NCBI GenBank assembly: GCA_964245825.1
Contig: CAXTNT010000004.1
Span: forward strand, 1 to 64,000
Length of the DNA: 64,000 nucleotides
Origin: CAJCIY01 sp964245825
Lineage (GTDB): Bacteria > Actinomycetota > Actinomycetes > Mycobacteriales > CAJCIY01
Direction of reading: 5' to 3'
A program made the translations under genes and the position numbers. The first letter of the stretch is position 1; each line of letters starts with the position of its first letter. The notes below the pieces were generated by a model. That model was not told the origin of the DNA and ran no database searches. It worked only from the letters and a program-made list of their open reading frames with translations. Shown piece after piece: positions 24,342-33,514 of this stretch.

Positions 24342-27050
24342 GTGGGGACCTGGGGGCAGGCCGGCGCCGAGCGACCATTCGTCGGCCGTGAGTCCGACTT
24401 GGACCGCCTACGCTCCCTGCTCGCCGCCGCGCGGGGGGGCGAGCCGCACGTCGTGGTGGTGGACGGTCCGCCCGGCATCGGCAAGTCCACGCTGCTCGAC
24501 CAGCTGCGCCGGTCGGTCGGCTCCCAGCAGCTGGCCGACATCGTGTCGGTGACGGCCGAGCCGGCCGAGGCCGGCCTGGCCTTCGGTGTGCTCAGCGGCG
24601 TGCTCGCGGGCCTCGACCCCGCGGCCCCGTTCGCCGCGGTCCCCGCCGGGGCCGACGCCTTCGCGGTCGGGTTGACGCTGCTGACGCGCCTCGGCGGCGC
24701 CGGCCCGGCTCGGCTGCTGGTCGTCGACGACGTCCAGTGGGCGGATGCAGCCTCGCTGCGGTCGTTGCTGTTCGCGCTCCGCAGGCTGCGTGGCGAGCGG
24801 CTGCTGGCGGTGCTGTCGGTCCGTACCGGCGACGCGGTGCCTGACGACCTCGCGCGGCTCCAGGCCCATCCCGCCACCGTTCACCTCCCGCTGTCCGGAC
24901 TCGACATCGCTTCGACCGCGGCGCTCTGCGGTGAGCTCGCCGGCAGGGTCCTGGCGCCCTCGACCGTGGCCAGGCTGCACGAGGCAACCGGGGGCAACCC
25001 GCTGTGGCTCACCGCCGCCGCCGCCATGGGCGACCGGCTGGGCCGACACGAGCCGGGGGAGCGGCTGCCGCCGCCACCTCAGTACGCCGAGCTCGTCCGC
25101 CGGCAGCTCGCCGCCTGCAGCGCCGACGTGAGCGCTCTCGCGGTCGCCGTCGCGGTGACCGGACCGGTCTCGTTGCGCGAGGTTGCCGGCGCGTACGAGG
25201 CCGCAGGCGGCTCGACCGACCCTGCGCTCTGGCCGGACGCCGTGGTACGCGATGCCGTGGCCGCCCGCCTGGTCGGCGCCGTCGACGGCGGACTGCGCCC
25301 GTACCACGCACTGAGCGCCTCCGCCGTGTACTGGTCACTCCCGGCAGGCCGGCGCGCCCAGCTGCACCGGGTCGCCGCGGCTGGCGCCGCCGACCCCGAC
25401 CGCAGGCTCGACCACCGGTGCGCAGCTGACGCCGTGCTCGGCGACGACGCCGACCTGCGCGCCGACCTCGAGGCGCGGGCCGCGCTGATGCGCCGGTCCG
25501 GGAGTTCGGCGCGCGCGGCCGCCCTCACCCTCGCAGCCGCCGACCGAGCCGAGGGCGACGACCCCGCCCGGCTGCGTACGCAGGCCGGCCTCGACCTGCT
25601 GCGCGCGGGCGACCTCGACCGCGCCGATCAGATCGCCGCACTGGCGCATTCGGCGGCCGACTCTGCGGCGGGCCTGGCCCTGCGCGGCTCCCTGGCGCTG
25701 CTGCGTGGCCGCCCCGCCGAGGCGGCCACCCTGCTGCGCCGCGGGTACGCCGAGGCCGGCTCCGACCCTGCCCTCGCCGGCATCTGCGCCGCCCAGATCA
25801 CCGCCCTGGTGATCAACCTCGGACTGGGCGAGGAGACGCTCCACTGGGCGCGTCGCTCGGCGGCGCTGACGCCCTCCGACGGGATGGCCCAGTTGATGCT
25901 GTACGCGGCCGAAGGAGTGTTGGTCGACGGCCCGGACTATCCCTGGCCGCAGGCGGACGAGCCCGCCGCGGCGCTCGCGGGCACGCTCGCCGGCCGCGGC
26001 GTGCAATGGCTGTGGCGGGGCGATGAGAGCGCCGCCCGTCGGTTCCTGCAGGAGGGACTGGAGGTCGCCCTCCGCGACGGGCCGATCATCGTCGGGGTCA
26101 TCGCCGGCTACTACCTCGCGGAGGCCTCCTACCGACTCGGCGACCACCGGGGCGCCCTGGCCGCCAGCGACGCCAACCTCTCGCTCGCGCACGACGCCGA
26201 CATGACGTGGACCTGGTCCCTCGCCCACGCCACCCGGGTGGCGCCGCTCGTCGCCCTCGGCCGGCTCGAGGAGGCGAGCGAGCACACGGCCATCGCCCGC
26301 GACAGCTCCTCCGGGGACTTCGCCGCGATCCTCTGGATCGCGGTGGCCGGAGCCCGGGTCGCGCTCGCTGCCGGCGATCCGGCCGGGGCGCTGGTGGCGC
26401 TGGCCGCGATGGAGCCGTACGCCGGGGTGGCGGGAGCCGGCAACCCTGCCGTCCAGCCCTGGCGGCTGCTGCAGGCCCGGGCCCTGCTCGAGGTGGGGCG
26501 CGAGGACGAGGCCGAGGCGCTCCTGCGGCCGGTGGAGGAGTCGCTGGCGCGGTGGCCGCGGCCGTGGACAGCACTCCAGGCTGCCCGGATACGCGCCGAG
26601 CTCGCCCGCCGTCGCGGTGATCCGGCCGGAGCGGAGGGGGTGCTGAAGGCGGCCGTCACCGAGGGCGGCCGGCATCCGTCCTGGGAGGCGGCGTTGCTCC
26701 GTGCCGACTACGGTGCACTGCTGCGGCGCCGCAACAGGCGGTCCGCGGCGGCCGCGCAGCTGGAGACCGCGTACCGGCGGCTGGAGTCGATGGGCGTCGA
26801 CACCGCGTCGGTCGCGACCGAGATCGCGGCTCTCGACGGGCGACCGGCACAGGGCCTGCTGACCGGGCGGGAGCGCGCGGTCACCGGGCTGGTCGCGCAG
26901 GGCGCGACGAACCGCGAGATCGCCCAGGCCCTGCACCTGAGCGTGAAGACGGTCGAGTACCACCTGGGGCACGCCTTCGCGAAGCTGCAGGTCCGCTCCC
27001 GGGGCGGGGTGGCGGCGGCGCTGTCTCGCCACGACGCCGCTGCGCCCTGA
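24342..27050 (+). CDS. LAL-family LuxR transcriptional regulator
   Basis: A 902-residue large ATP-binding regulator of the LuxR family. The N-terminal AAA-like NTPase carries Walker A GPPGIGKST (about 42-50) and Walker B RLLVVDDVQWAD; the long middle has TPR-like helices; the C-terminus is a LuxR helix-turn-helix (LTGRERAVTGLVAQGATNRE, then LHLSVKTVEYHLGHAF). LAL proteins are positive pathway regulators, often of secondary metabolism or sugar use, but no pathway adjoins this one. The GTG at 24342 gives the usual FVGRESDL beginning; no ribosome site is evident. A helicase gene follows after 22 bp. Confidence 0.92.
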   Translation: MGTWGQAGAERPFVGRESDLDRLRSLLAAARGGEPHVVVVDGPPGIGKSTLLDQLRRSVGSQQLADIVSVTAEPAEAGLAFGVLSGVLAGLDPAAPFAAVPAGADAFAVGLTLLTRLGGAGPARLLVVDDVQWADAASLRSLLFALRRLRGERLLAVLSVRTGDAVPDDLARLQAHPATVHLPLSGLDIASTAALCGELAGRVLAPSTVARLHEATGGNPLWLTAAAAMGDRLGRHEPGERLPPPPQYAELVRRQLAACSADVSALAVAVAVTGPVSLREVAGAYEAAGGSTDPALWPDAVVRDAVAARLVGAVDGGLRPYHALSASAVYWSLPAGRRAQLHRVAAAGAADPDRRLDHRCAADAVLGDDADLRADLEARAALMRRSGSSARAAALTLAAADRAEGDDPARLRTQAGLDLLRAGDLDRADQIAALAHSAADSAAGLALRGSLALLRGRPAEAATLLRRGYAEAGSDPALAGICAAQITALVINLGLGEETLHWARRSAALTPSDGMAQLMLYAAEGVLVDGPDYPWPQADEPAAALAGTLAGRGVQWLWRGDESAARRFLQEGLEVALRDGPIIVGVIAGYYLAEASYRLGDHRGALAASDANLSLAHDADMTWTWSLAHATRVAPLVALGRLEEASEHTAIARDSSSGDFAAILWIAVAGARVALAAGDPAGALVALAAMEPYAGVAGAGNPAVQPWRLLQARALLEVGREDEAEALLRPVEESLARWPRPWTALQAARIRAELARRRGDPAGAEGVLKAAVTEGGRHPSWEAALLRADYGALLRRRNRRSAAAAQLETAYRRLESMGVDTASVATEIAALDGRPAQGLLTGRERAVTGLVAQGATNREIAQALHLSVKTVEYHLGHAFAKLQVRSRGGVAAALSRHDAAAP

Positions 27051-27072
27051 CCCACGCCGGGACACTGGGCCG

Positions 27073-29160
27073 GTGACGGCGCTGCGGATCGAGGCCGAGC
27101 GGCACCTGCGCGCGCTGGCGGGCGGGGCGGCCGTTCTCCGCGACGACCAGTGGCGGGCCATCGAGGCCCTCGTCCTCGAGCGTCGGCGAGTCCTCGTCGT
27201 CCAGCGCACGGGCTGGGGGAAGTCGGCCGTCTACTTCGTCGCCACCGCGCTGCTGCGGGCGCGCGGCAGCGGCGCCACCGTGCTGGTCTCCCCGCTGTTG
27301 GCGCTGATGCGCAACCAGGTCGAGGCGGCCGCCCGGGCCGGCATCCGCGCCGCGACGATCAACTCCGCCAACGTCGAGGAGTGGCGGGACGTCCAGGCTG
27401 CTGTCGGTGCCGGCGAGGTGGACGTGCTCCTCGTGTCGCCTGAGCGACTCAACAACCCTTCCTTCCGGGACGTGGTGCTCCCCCGTCTCGCGGTAGAGAC
27501 GGGCCTGCTGGTGGTGGACGAGGCGCACTGCATCTCGGACTGGGGCCACGACTTCCGCCCGGACTACCGGCGCATCCGCTCGCTGCTGGCGGACCTGCCC
27601 GCGGGCATCCCCGTGCTGGCCACGACGGCCACCGCCAATGCCCGCGTGGTCGAGGACGTCTCCGACCAGCTCGCGGCCACGGGCGCGCCGGCGCTGGTCC
27701 TGCGCGGGTCGCTCGACCGGGAGAGCCTGCGCCTGGGCGTGCTGCGGTTGCCGTCGGACGCCCACCGGCTGGGCTGGCTCGCCGACCACCTGGCTGAGCT
27801 TCCGGGCTCCGGCATCGTGTACGCCCTCACCGTGGCGCAGGCCGAGGAGGTCACGAACTTCCTGCGCGGCAAGGGCTTCGCCGTCGCCGCGTACACCGGC
27901 CGGACCGAGACCGCCGACCGGCTGGCGGCTGAGCACGACCTGCTCGCCAACCGGGTCAAGGCGCTGGTCGCCACCTCCGCGCTCGGGATGGGGTTCGACA
28001 AGCCGGACCTGGGTTTCGTGCTGCACCTCGGCGCGCCCGCCTCCCCTGTCGCGTACTACCAGCAGATCGGCCGGGCCGGGCGCGGGGTGCGCAGCGCCGA
28101 GGTGCTGCTGCTGCCGGGTCAGGCCGACGAGGCGGTGTGGTCGTACTTCGCCAGCGCCGGGTTCCCGCCCGAGCCGGTCGCCCGCGAGGCGCTGGCCGCG
28201 TTGGCGGAGGCCGGTGAGCCGGTCAGCGTGGCGGGGCTGGAGGTCACCGTGCCGCTGAGCCGCTCGCGGCTGGAGGCGATGCTCAAGGTCCTCGACGTCG
28301 AAGGGGTGGTACGCCGCGTGGGCGGCGGCTGGGTGGCGACCGGCGCTGTCTGGTCCTACGACGCGGACCGGTACGCGAAGGTCGCCGCGGTCCGCGTCGC
28401 CGAGCAGCAGGCGATGCGCGACTACCTCGCGACCACCCGCTGCCGGTTGCAGTTCCTGCGCGAGCAGCTCGACGACCCGGGCGCCGAGCCGTGCGGCCGG
28501 TGCGACACCTGCACCGGTTCGGGCTGGTCGGCGGAGGTCTCCGCAGCGGCCGTGGACTCCTCGCAGGCCGCGATCGGCCGGCCCGGCGTCGAGTTCGCGC
28601 CGCGCCGGCTCTGGCCCACCGGGCTGGAACGGGTCGGCGTCCCGCTCCGCGGCAAGATCGCGCCTGCCGAGACCGTGGCCGCCGGCCGAGCGGTCGGACG
28701 GCGCAGCGACATCGGCTGGGGTCCGCGGCTCCGTCCCGTGCTGGCGCAGGACGGCCCGGTCCCCGACGACCTGTTCGCCGCGGCCGTGGAGGTGCTGCGT
28801 ACGTGGGGGTGGGCGCGCCGCCCCACCGCAGTCGCCGCCGTGCCCTCCCGCAGCCGGCCGCAGCTGGTGGGCACGCTAGGCGAACGGCTCGCTGCAGTCG
28901 GTCGGCTGGCGTGGCTGGGCCCGCTGACCCGAAGCGGTACGGGCAGCCCGGCCCGCACCAACAGCGCCCAGCGGGTGCGCGCCCTGCACGCGGCGTACGC
29001 GGTCACCGTCGAGCAGGCCGAGGCGCTCGGCGCCGGGCCGGTGGTGCTGCTGGTCGACGATCGGGTCGACAGCGGGTGGACCATGGCGATGGCGGGTCGA
29101 GCGCTGCGCGCGGCCGGGGCGGCAGAGGTGCTGCCGTTCGCCCTGGCGCTGGATGCCTGA
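27073..29160 (+). CDS. RecQ-like ATP-dependent DNA helicase with C-terminal phosphoribosyltransferase-like domain
   Basis: A 695-residue DNA helicase of superfamily 2. Motif I is QRTGWGKSAVYF (Lys50), the DEAH box is at about 149-152 (VVDEAHCISDWGHDFRPDYR), followed by LATTATAN, TSALGMGFDKPDL and QQIGRAGRG. A four-Cys zinc module remnant, CGRCDTC, lies near residue 480. The last 200 residues resemble a phosphoribosyltransferase fold, with VVLLVDDRVDSGWTM as the PRPP-loop equivalent. Such two-part proteins are common in actinobacteria; the role of the second part is unclear. Probably a repair or recombination enzyme. Start is the GTG at 27073. Confidence 0.9.
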   Translation: MTALRIEAERHLRALAGGAAVLRDDQWRAIEALVLERRRVLVVQRTGWGKSAVYFVATALLRARGSGATVLVSPLLALMRNQVEAAARAGIRAATINSANVEEWRDVQAAVGAGEVDVLLVSPERLNNPSFRDVVLPRLAVETGLLVVDEAHCISDWGHDFRPDYRRIRSLLADLPAGIPVLATTATANARVVEDVSDQLAATGAPALVLRGSLDRESLRLGVLRLPSDAHRLGWLADHLAELPGSGIVYALTVAQAEEVTNFLRGKGFAVAAYTGRTETADRLAAEHDLLANRVKALVATSALGMGFDKPDLGFVLHLGAPASPVAYYQQIGRAGRGVRSAEVLLLPGQADEAVWSYFASAGFPPEPVAREALAALAEAGEPVSVAGLEVTVPLSRSRLEAMLKVLDVEGVVRRVGGGWVATGAVWSYDADRYAKVAAVRVAEQQAMRDYLATTRCRLQFLREQLDDPGAEPCGRCDTCTGSGWSAEVSAAAVDSSQAAIGRPGVEFAPRRLWPTGLERVGVPLRGKIAPAETVAAGRAVGRRSDIGWGPRLRPVLAQDGPVPDDLFAAAVEVLRTWGWARRPTAVAAVPSRSRPQLVGTLGERLAAVGRLAWLGPLTRSGTGSPARTNSAQRVRALHAAYAVTVEQAEALGAGPVVLLVDDRVDSGWTMAMAGRALRAAGAAEVLPFALALDA

Positions 29161-29220
29161 GCTCCCCGGCGACGGTGTGATACAGACCACCGCATACCGC
29201 TCTGTGCTGGACTCCCACAT

Positions 29221-29239
29221 CGGATACCGTGGGTATCCG
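29221..29239 (+). promoter_or_regulatory. 8-bp perfect palindrome upstream of the flavin monooxygenase
   Basis: CGGATACC (29221-29228), spacer GTG, GGTATCCG (29232-29239), located 27 bp before the ATG at 29266. The size and symmetry suit a TetR-type operator. No regulator gene is adjacent, so the binding protein is unknown. Confidence 0.6.
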
Positions 29240-29265
29240 GAACGACGCACGAGACACGGAGAGCC

Positions 29266-30717
29266 ATGACCCTCGAGCACCTCGACGTGCTGATCATCGG
29301 TGCCGGCCTGTCCGGCATCGGGGCGGCGCACCAGATCGAGAAGGAGTTGCCCGGCACCACGTACGCGGTGCTGGAGTCGCGGGACCGGCTCGGCGGCACC
29401 TGGGACCTGTTCCGCTACCCGGGTGTGCGGTCCGACTCCGACATGCACACCCTCGGGTATCGGTTCCGGCCGTGGACCAAGGACCGGGCCATCGCCGACG
29501 GCGGCTCGATCCTCACGTACCTGCAGGACACCGCCCACGAGTCCGGTGTGGACAAGCACATCCGCTACGGGCACAAGGTCGTCTCCGCCGCCTGGTCGAG
29601 CGAGGACGCGCGCTGGACGGTCGAGGCCGAGACCCCGGCGGGCACCGTGCGGATCGCCGCCCGCTACCTGTTCTCCTGCTCCGGCTACTACGACTACGCC
29701 GAGGGCTACAGCCCGACCTTTCCCGGCCTCGCGGACTACCGCGGCCAGGTGGTGCACCCGCAGCACTGGCCGGCCGACCTGGACTACGCCGGCAAGCGGG
29801 TCGTCGTGATCGGCAGTGGTGCCACTGCCGTCACGCTGGTCCCGTCGATGGCCGAGACGACCGCACACATCACCATGCTGCAGCGGTCCCCGACGTACAT
29901 CGCCGCGCTCCCCGCCGAGGACCCGGTGCTGCGACTGCTGCGGAAGGTCATGCCGGCGCGGTACGCCTTCAAGGTCACCCGGTTCAAGAACATCGCGCTG
30001 TTCATCGGTAACTACCAGCTGAGCCGCAAGCGGCCGACGCTGATGAAGAAGCTGCTGCGCAAGGGCCTCGAGATGCACCTGCCGGCGGACTTCGACATCG
30101 ACAGGCACTTCACCCCGTCGTACAACCCGTGGGACCAGCGCCTGTGCGTCGTGCCGGACGGGGACCTGTTCACCGCCATCCGCGAGGGCCGGGCCGAGGT
30201 CGTCACCGACACGATCGACACGTTCACCCCCGACGGCATCCGGCTCGCATCCGGCCGCGAGCTCGAGGCGGACATCGTGATCACCGCGACGGGACTGAAC
30301 CTGCTGCTGTTTGGCGGGATGACGCTCGAGGTCGACGGCACGCCCGTCGACCTGCCGAAGACCATGGGCTACAAGGCAGTCATGCTCGCCGACGTCCCGA
30401 ACTTCTTCTTCGGGCTCGGGTACACCAATGCCTCGTGGACGCTGAAGATGGACCTGACGTACGAGTTCTTCCTGCGGGTCGTGCGGCGGATGCGGGCGGC
30501 CGGCGAGACGATGGTGGTGCCGCGTCGCGAGGCGGGCGTGGCGGAGCTGCCGCTGCTGGACTTCCAGGCCGGCTATGTGCTGCGCTCGCTGGAGAAGTTC
30601 CCGAAGGCCGGGACGAAGGCGCCGTGGATGCTGCGGCAGAACTATGCGCGCGACCTGTTCCCGCTGCGGTACGGCAGCCTCGACGACGGGGTGCTGGAGT
30701 TCTCCGCCGGGGGCTGA
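29266..30717 (+). CDS. flavin-containing monooxygenase (Baeyer-Villiger type)
   Basis: A 483-residue FAD- and NADPH-dependent oxygenase. The FAD Rossmann motif GAGLSGIG is at about residue 12, the NADPH motif VVVIGSGATAV near 185, and between them YRGQVVHPQHWP, a slight variant (Tyr for Phe) of the Baeyer-Villiger/FMO fingerprint FxGxxxHxxxWP. It probably inserts oxygen into a ketone or hydroxylates a hydrophobic substrate. The ATG at 29266 has GGAGAG in front. A palindrome upstream suggests a dedicated repressor. Its stop is overlapped by the next reading frame. Confidence 0.9.
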   Translation: MTLEHLDVLIIGAGLSGIGAAHQIEKELPGTTYAVLESRDRLGGTWDLFRYPGVRSDSDMHTLGYRFRPWTKDRAIADGGSILTYLQDTAHESGVDKHIRYGHKVVSAAWSSEDARWTVEAETPAGTVRIAARYLFSCSGYYDYAEGYSPTFPGLADYRGQVVHPQHWPADLDYAGKRVVVIGSGATAVTLVPSMAETTAHITMLQRSPTYIAALPAEDPVLRLLRKVMPARYAFKVTRFKNIALFIGNYQLSRKRPTLMKKLLRKGLEMHLPADFDIDRHFTPSYNPWDQRLCVVPDGDLFTAIREGRAEVVTDTIDTFTPDGIRLASGRELEADIVITATGLNLLLFGGMTLEVDGTPVDLPKTMGYKAVMLADVPNFFFGLGYTNASWTLKMDLTYEFFLRVVRRMRAAGETMVVPRREAGVAELPLLDFQAGYVLRSLEKFPKAGTKAPWMLRQNYARDLFPLRYGSLDDGVLEFSAGG

Positions 30718-31121
30718 CGGGGGCGGCGGTCGGGGCCGAGCTGGCCGGTCGGTGGGCCCTGACGCGGACGGTCACCGACCGCCGTACCGGCCGGTCCGGC
30801 ACGGTCGCAGGCTCCCTGGTCATCGCGGTCGAGCCGGCCCGGATCGGCTGGTACGAGAGCGGGCTGCTGACGTGGGAAGGCCGCACCACGCCGGTCAGCC
30901 GCACCACGTACCTGGTCGAGGTTGACGGGGACCCGTGGATGACCTTCGCCGACGGCCGGCTCTTCCACCCCTGGCGCCCCGACGAGCAGGTCGAGCACCC
31001 GTGCGGCGACGACCTGTACGTGGGCCGGGTGGAGGTCGTCGGACCCCGGATGCGGACGACGTGGCGGGTCACCGGCCCGGCGAAGGACCAGCTCCTGCAG
31101 ACGAGGCTCGTGCGCCGCTAG
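30714..31121 (+). CDS. DUF6314-like protein with non-canonical start
   Basis: About 135 residues of a beta-barrel-like protein matching the DUF6314 pattern as I recall it: an LAGRWALTRTVTDRRTGRSG beginning, IGWYESGLLTW, a LFHPWRP block and CGDDLYVGRV near the end. There is no in-frame ATG, GTG or TTG in the right place. The only start-like codon that leaves a complete N-terminus is the CTG at 30714, which overlaps the monooxygenase stop as CTGA. Either CTG is used with translational coupling or the gene has lost its start. It is followed 9 bp later by DUF3097, in what looks like one transcript. Confidence 0.6.
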   Translation: MTGAAVGAELAGRWALTRTVTDRRTGRSGTVAGSLVIAVEPARIGWYESGLLTWEGRTTPVSRTTYLVEVDGDPWMTFADGRLFHPWRPDEQVEHPCGDDLYVGRVEVVGPRMRTTWRVTGPAKDQLLQTRLVRR

Positions 31122-31130
31122 CGTGCCGGG

Positions 31131-31931
31131 ATGCGCAGCGTGGAGTACGGCGACATCCTCCGCCGCCGGCCCGCGGCCGTCGTGCCCGAGGTCGAGGCCG
31201 AGCAGGCGCTGGTCGTCGAGGAGTGCGCCACCGACTGGTGCGGCGCGGTCGTCGCCGCGGACAGGCACGCCGTCACCCTCGAAGACCGCCACGGCCGGCG
31301 GCGCATGTTCCCATACGCCGCAGCGGCTTTCCGGCTCGACGGCCGACTCGTCACGCTCATCCCGCCGCGGGTCCGCGGGCCGAGACCGTCGAACCGCACG
31401 GCGTCGGGCTCCGTCGCGGTCGACGGCGAGCGGGCTCGGGTCGCCCGCGCTAGCCGGCTGCTCGTCGAAGGCGTGCACGACGCCGCCCTGCTCGAACGCG
31501 TGTGGGGGGCCGACCTCCGCCACGAGGGTGTCGTGGTCGAGGTGCTGGCCGGCGTCGACCAGCTCGCCGCAGCTATCGCGGAGCGCAGCCCAGGACCGCA
31601 ACGCAGACTCGGTGTCCTCGTCGACCACCTCGTACCGGGCAGCAAGGAGAGCCGCCTGGTCGCCTTGGTCCGCAGCCCCGGCGTCCTGGTGCTGGGCCAC
31701 CCGTACGTCGACGTGTGGCAGGCGGTGAAGCCGGCCGCGGTCGGGATCGACGCCTGGCCCACCGTCCCCCGAGGCGTGGAGTGGAAGGAGGGCGTCTGCG
31801 CGGCGCTCGGCGTCATCGGCGGCCCGCGGGAGATGTGGCGGCGCGTCCTGGCGTCGGTGGACTCGTACGCCGACCTGGAGGTGCCGCTGCTGCGCGCCGT
31901 CGAGCAGCTGATCGACTTCGTCACCTCATGA
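31131..31931 (+). CDS. DUF3097 family protein
   Basis: A 266-residue soluble protein of the DUF3097 family, widespread in actinobacteria and without an established function that I know of. The recognisable core is ASRLLVEGVHDAALLERVWG, then a VVEVLAGVDQL stretch and LGVLVDHLVPGSKESRL, followed by VLGHPYVDVWQAVKP. The acidic spacing around EGVHDAALLE and VDHL recalls a TOPRIM-like fold, which is an inference. The ATG at 31131 follows the DUF6314 stop by 9 nt, and its own stop overlaps the thiolase start (ATGA). Confidence 0.88.
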   Translation: MRSVEYGDILRRRPAAVVPEVEAEQALVVEECATDWCGAVVAADRHAVTLEDRHGRRRMFPYAAAAFRLDGRLVTLIPPRVRGPRPSNRTASGSVAVDGERARVARASRLLVEGVHDAALLERVWGADLRHEGVVVEVLAGVDQLAAAIAERSPGPQRRLGVLVDHLVPGSKESRLVALVRSPGVLVLGHPYVDVWQAVKPAAVGIDAWPTVPRGVEWKEGVCAALGVIGGPREMWRRVLASVDSYADLEVPLLRAVEQLIDFVTS

Positions 31932-33070
31932 GCGGCGCGGCCATCGCCGGCCTCGGGATGACGGCCATGGGCAGGGTGTACGGGCGCTCCGCGCAGTCGT
32001 TCGCGGCCGAGGCCGTCCGGCTCGCCGTCGCGGACGCGGGTCTGGGGCTCGCCGACGTCGACGGCCTACTGGTCAGCCACGGCGTCACCACCGTGGGTCT
32101 GGGGCTGCAGGGGGAGCTGGGCCTGACCGACCTCGCGCTGCTGTCGTCGATGCACGCCTTCGGGGCCACGGCCGGCTCGATGATCGCGTACGCCGCTGGC
32201 GCCGTCACCAGCGGCCTGGCGACGACGGTGGCGTGCGTGTTCGCCGATGCGCCGCTGCGAGCGGGAGGCAGCGCGGGCGCGGCCTACGGCGGCGCACGGC
32301 GGCTGACCGGCTGGCGCGGGCTCGTCGGGGCGGCGGGCATCGCCGGCGTGAACCCCCTGTACGCGCTCGCCGCGCGGCGGCACATGGACGCCTACGGCAC
32401 GACGACCGACCAGCTCGGGGCGATCGCGGTGGCGCAGAGAGCCTGGGCTGCGGGCAATCCCGCGGCCCAGCTGCGGACCCCGATGACCCTGGCCGACCAC
32501 CAGGCCAGCCGCTGGATCGCCGAGCCGCTGCGCCTGTTCGACTGCTGCCTGGTGTCCAACGGGGCGGTCGCGGTGATCGTCACGACCTCCGCGCGCGCCG
32601 CGGCGCTGGCGCAGCCACCGGTGCAGGTGGCCGGCTTCGCTCAGGACCACCCCGGGCGGACCCTGGTGCGCGGCGAGGACTTCGGCCTGCGTACCGGAGC
32701 GGCGATCTCCGGGCCGCGGGCACTCGCGATGGCCGGCGTCACGCTTGCCGACGTCGACGTGGTCGAGCTTTACGACTGCTACACGTACACGGTGCTGGTG
32801 TCGCTGGAGGACTACGGGTTCTGCGCGAAAGGCGAGGGGGGCCCGTTCGCCGCGTCCGGGGCGCTCGGTCCGGCGGGTTCGCTGAAGGTCAACACCGGCG
32901 GCGGCCAGCTCTCGGCGTACTACATGTGGGGCTTCACGCCGCTGTCCGAAGCGGTGATCCAGGTCCGAGGCCAGGGTGGCGACCGGCAGTGCGCGCGCCA
33001 CGACGTGTGCCTGGTGTCGGGCAACGGCGGGATCCTCGACCACCACGCGACGCTGGTGCTGACGGCGTGA
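31928..33070 (+). CDS. thiolase-like protein (SCP-x/Ltp2 type)
   Basis: A 380-residue thiolase-fold protein of the non-decarboxylating or lipid-transfer (SCP-x/Ltp2) class. It starts GAAIAGLGMTAMGR and has LFDCCLVSNGAVAVIV, VELYDCYTYTVLV, VNTGGGQLSAYYMWG and a C-terminal VSGNGGIL. These proteins act with a DUF35 partner, for example as retro-aldolases in steroid side-chain breakdown. The ATG at 31928 overlaps the DUF3097 stop, and its own stop overlaps the DUF35 gene, so the three are translationally coupled. The exact substrate is unknown. Confidence 0.87.
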   Translation: MSGAAIAGLGMTAMGRVYGRSAQSFAAEAVRLAVADAGLGLADVDGLLVSHGVTTVGLGLQGELGLTDLALLSSMHAFGATAGSMIAYAAGAVTSGLATTVACVFADAPLRAGGSAGAAYGGARRLTGWRGLVGAAGIAGVNPLYALAARRHMDAYGTTTDQLGAIAVAQRAWAAGNPAAQLRTPMTLADHQASRWIAEPLRLFDCCLVSNGAVAVIVTTSARAAALAQPPVQVAGFAQDHPGRTLVRGEDFGLRTGAAISGPRALAMAGVTLADVDVVELYDCYTYTVLVSLEDYGFCAKGEGGPFAASGALGPAGSLKVNTGGGQLSAYYMWGFTPLSEAVIQVRGQGGDRQCARHDVCLVSGNGGILDHHATLVLTA

Positions 33071-33474
33071 CCACCGAGCCGTTCGTGCTGCCGGTGCAGG
33101 CCGACGAGGCCACCCAGGCGTTCTTCGCCGCCACCGACGCGGGCTTCCTGCCGCTGCACCGATGCCGCTCCTGCGGGCGCGTGAGCGGCCCGAACGAGCT
33201 GTCCTGCAGCCGTTGTCGCGGTACCGACCTCGAGCAGGTGCCCGCTGCCGGCGGTGGCCGGGTCGTCTCGTACACGGTCCAGCACTCCAAGCCGGCGCCG
33301 GACGGGAGCACGCATCGGCTGGTGGCCGTGATCGTCGAGCTCGACGAGGGACCGTGGTGGTGGACGCAGCTGGCTGGGGTCGACCCCGACGCGGTCCGGA
33401 TCGGCGACCGGGTCCACCTCGAGATGGTGCGCCCCGAGGGAGGCCGTACGGTCCCGATCGCTCGACCCGTCTGA
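33067..33474 (+). CDS. DUF35 zinc-ribbon/OB-fold acyl-CoA-associated protein
   Basis: A 135-residue protein with an N-terminal zinc ribbon (CRSCGR and CSRCRG, about residues 35-57) and a C-terminal OB fold (GRVVSYTVQH, then LVAVIVELDEG). DUF35 proteins form complexes with thiolase-fold enzymes and are needed for their activity, as in the Ltp2-DUF35 aldolase. The GTG at 33067 overlaps the thiolase stop (GTGA), which fits a stable two-subunit enzyme. The gene ends the apparent transcript that began with the monooxygenase. Confidence 0.9.
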   Translation: MTTEPFVLPVQADEATQAFFAATDAGFLPLHRCRSCGRVSGPNELSCSRCRGTDLEQVPAAGGGRVVSYTVQHSKPAPDGSTHRLVAVIVELDEGPWWWTQLAGVDPDAVRIGDRVHLEMVRPEGGRTVPIARPV

Positions 33475-33514
33475 CCGCAAGCCCGAATGACCTGGATGCG
33501 CCTTGCGGCGCGAG

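Noticed and set aside
24342..27050. Pathway-specific activator of a gene cluster
   Set aside because: LAL regulators often control clusters, but the nearest neighbours are a helicase and a secreted protein, so no target can be proposed.
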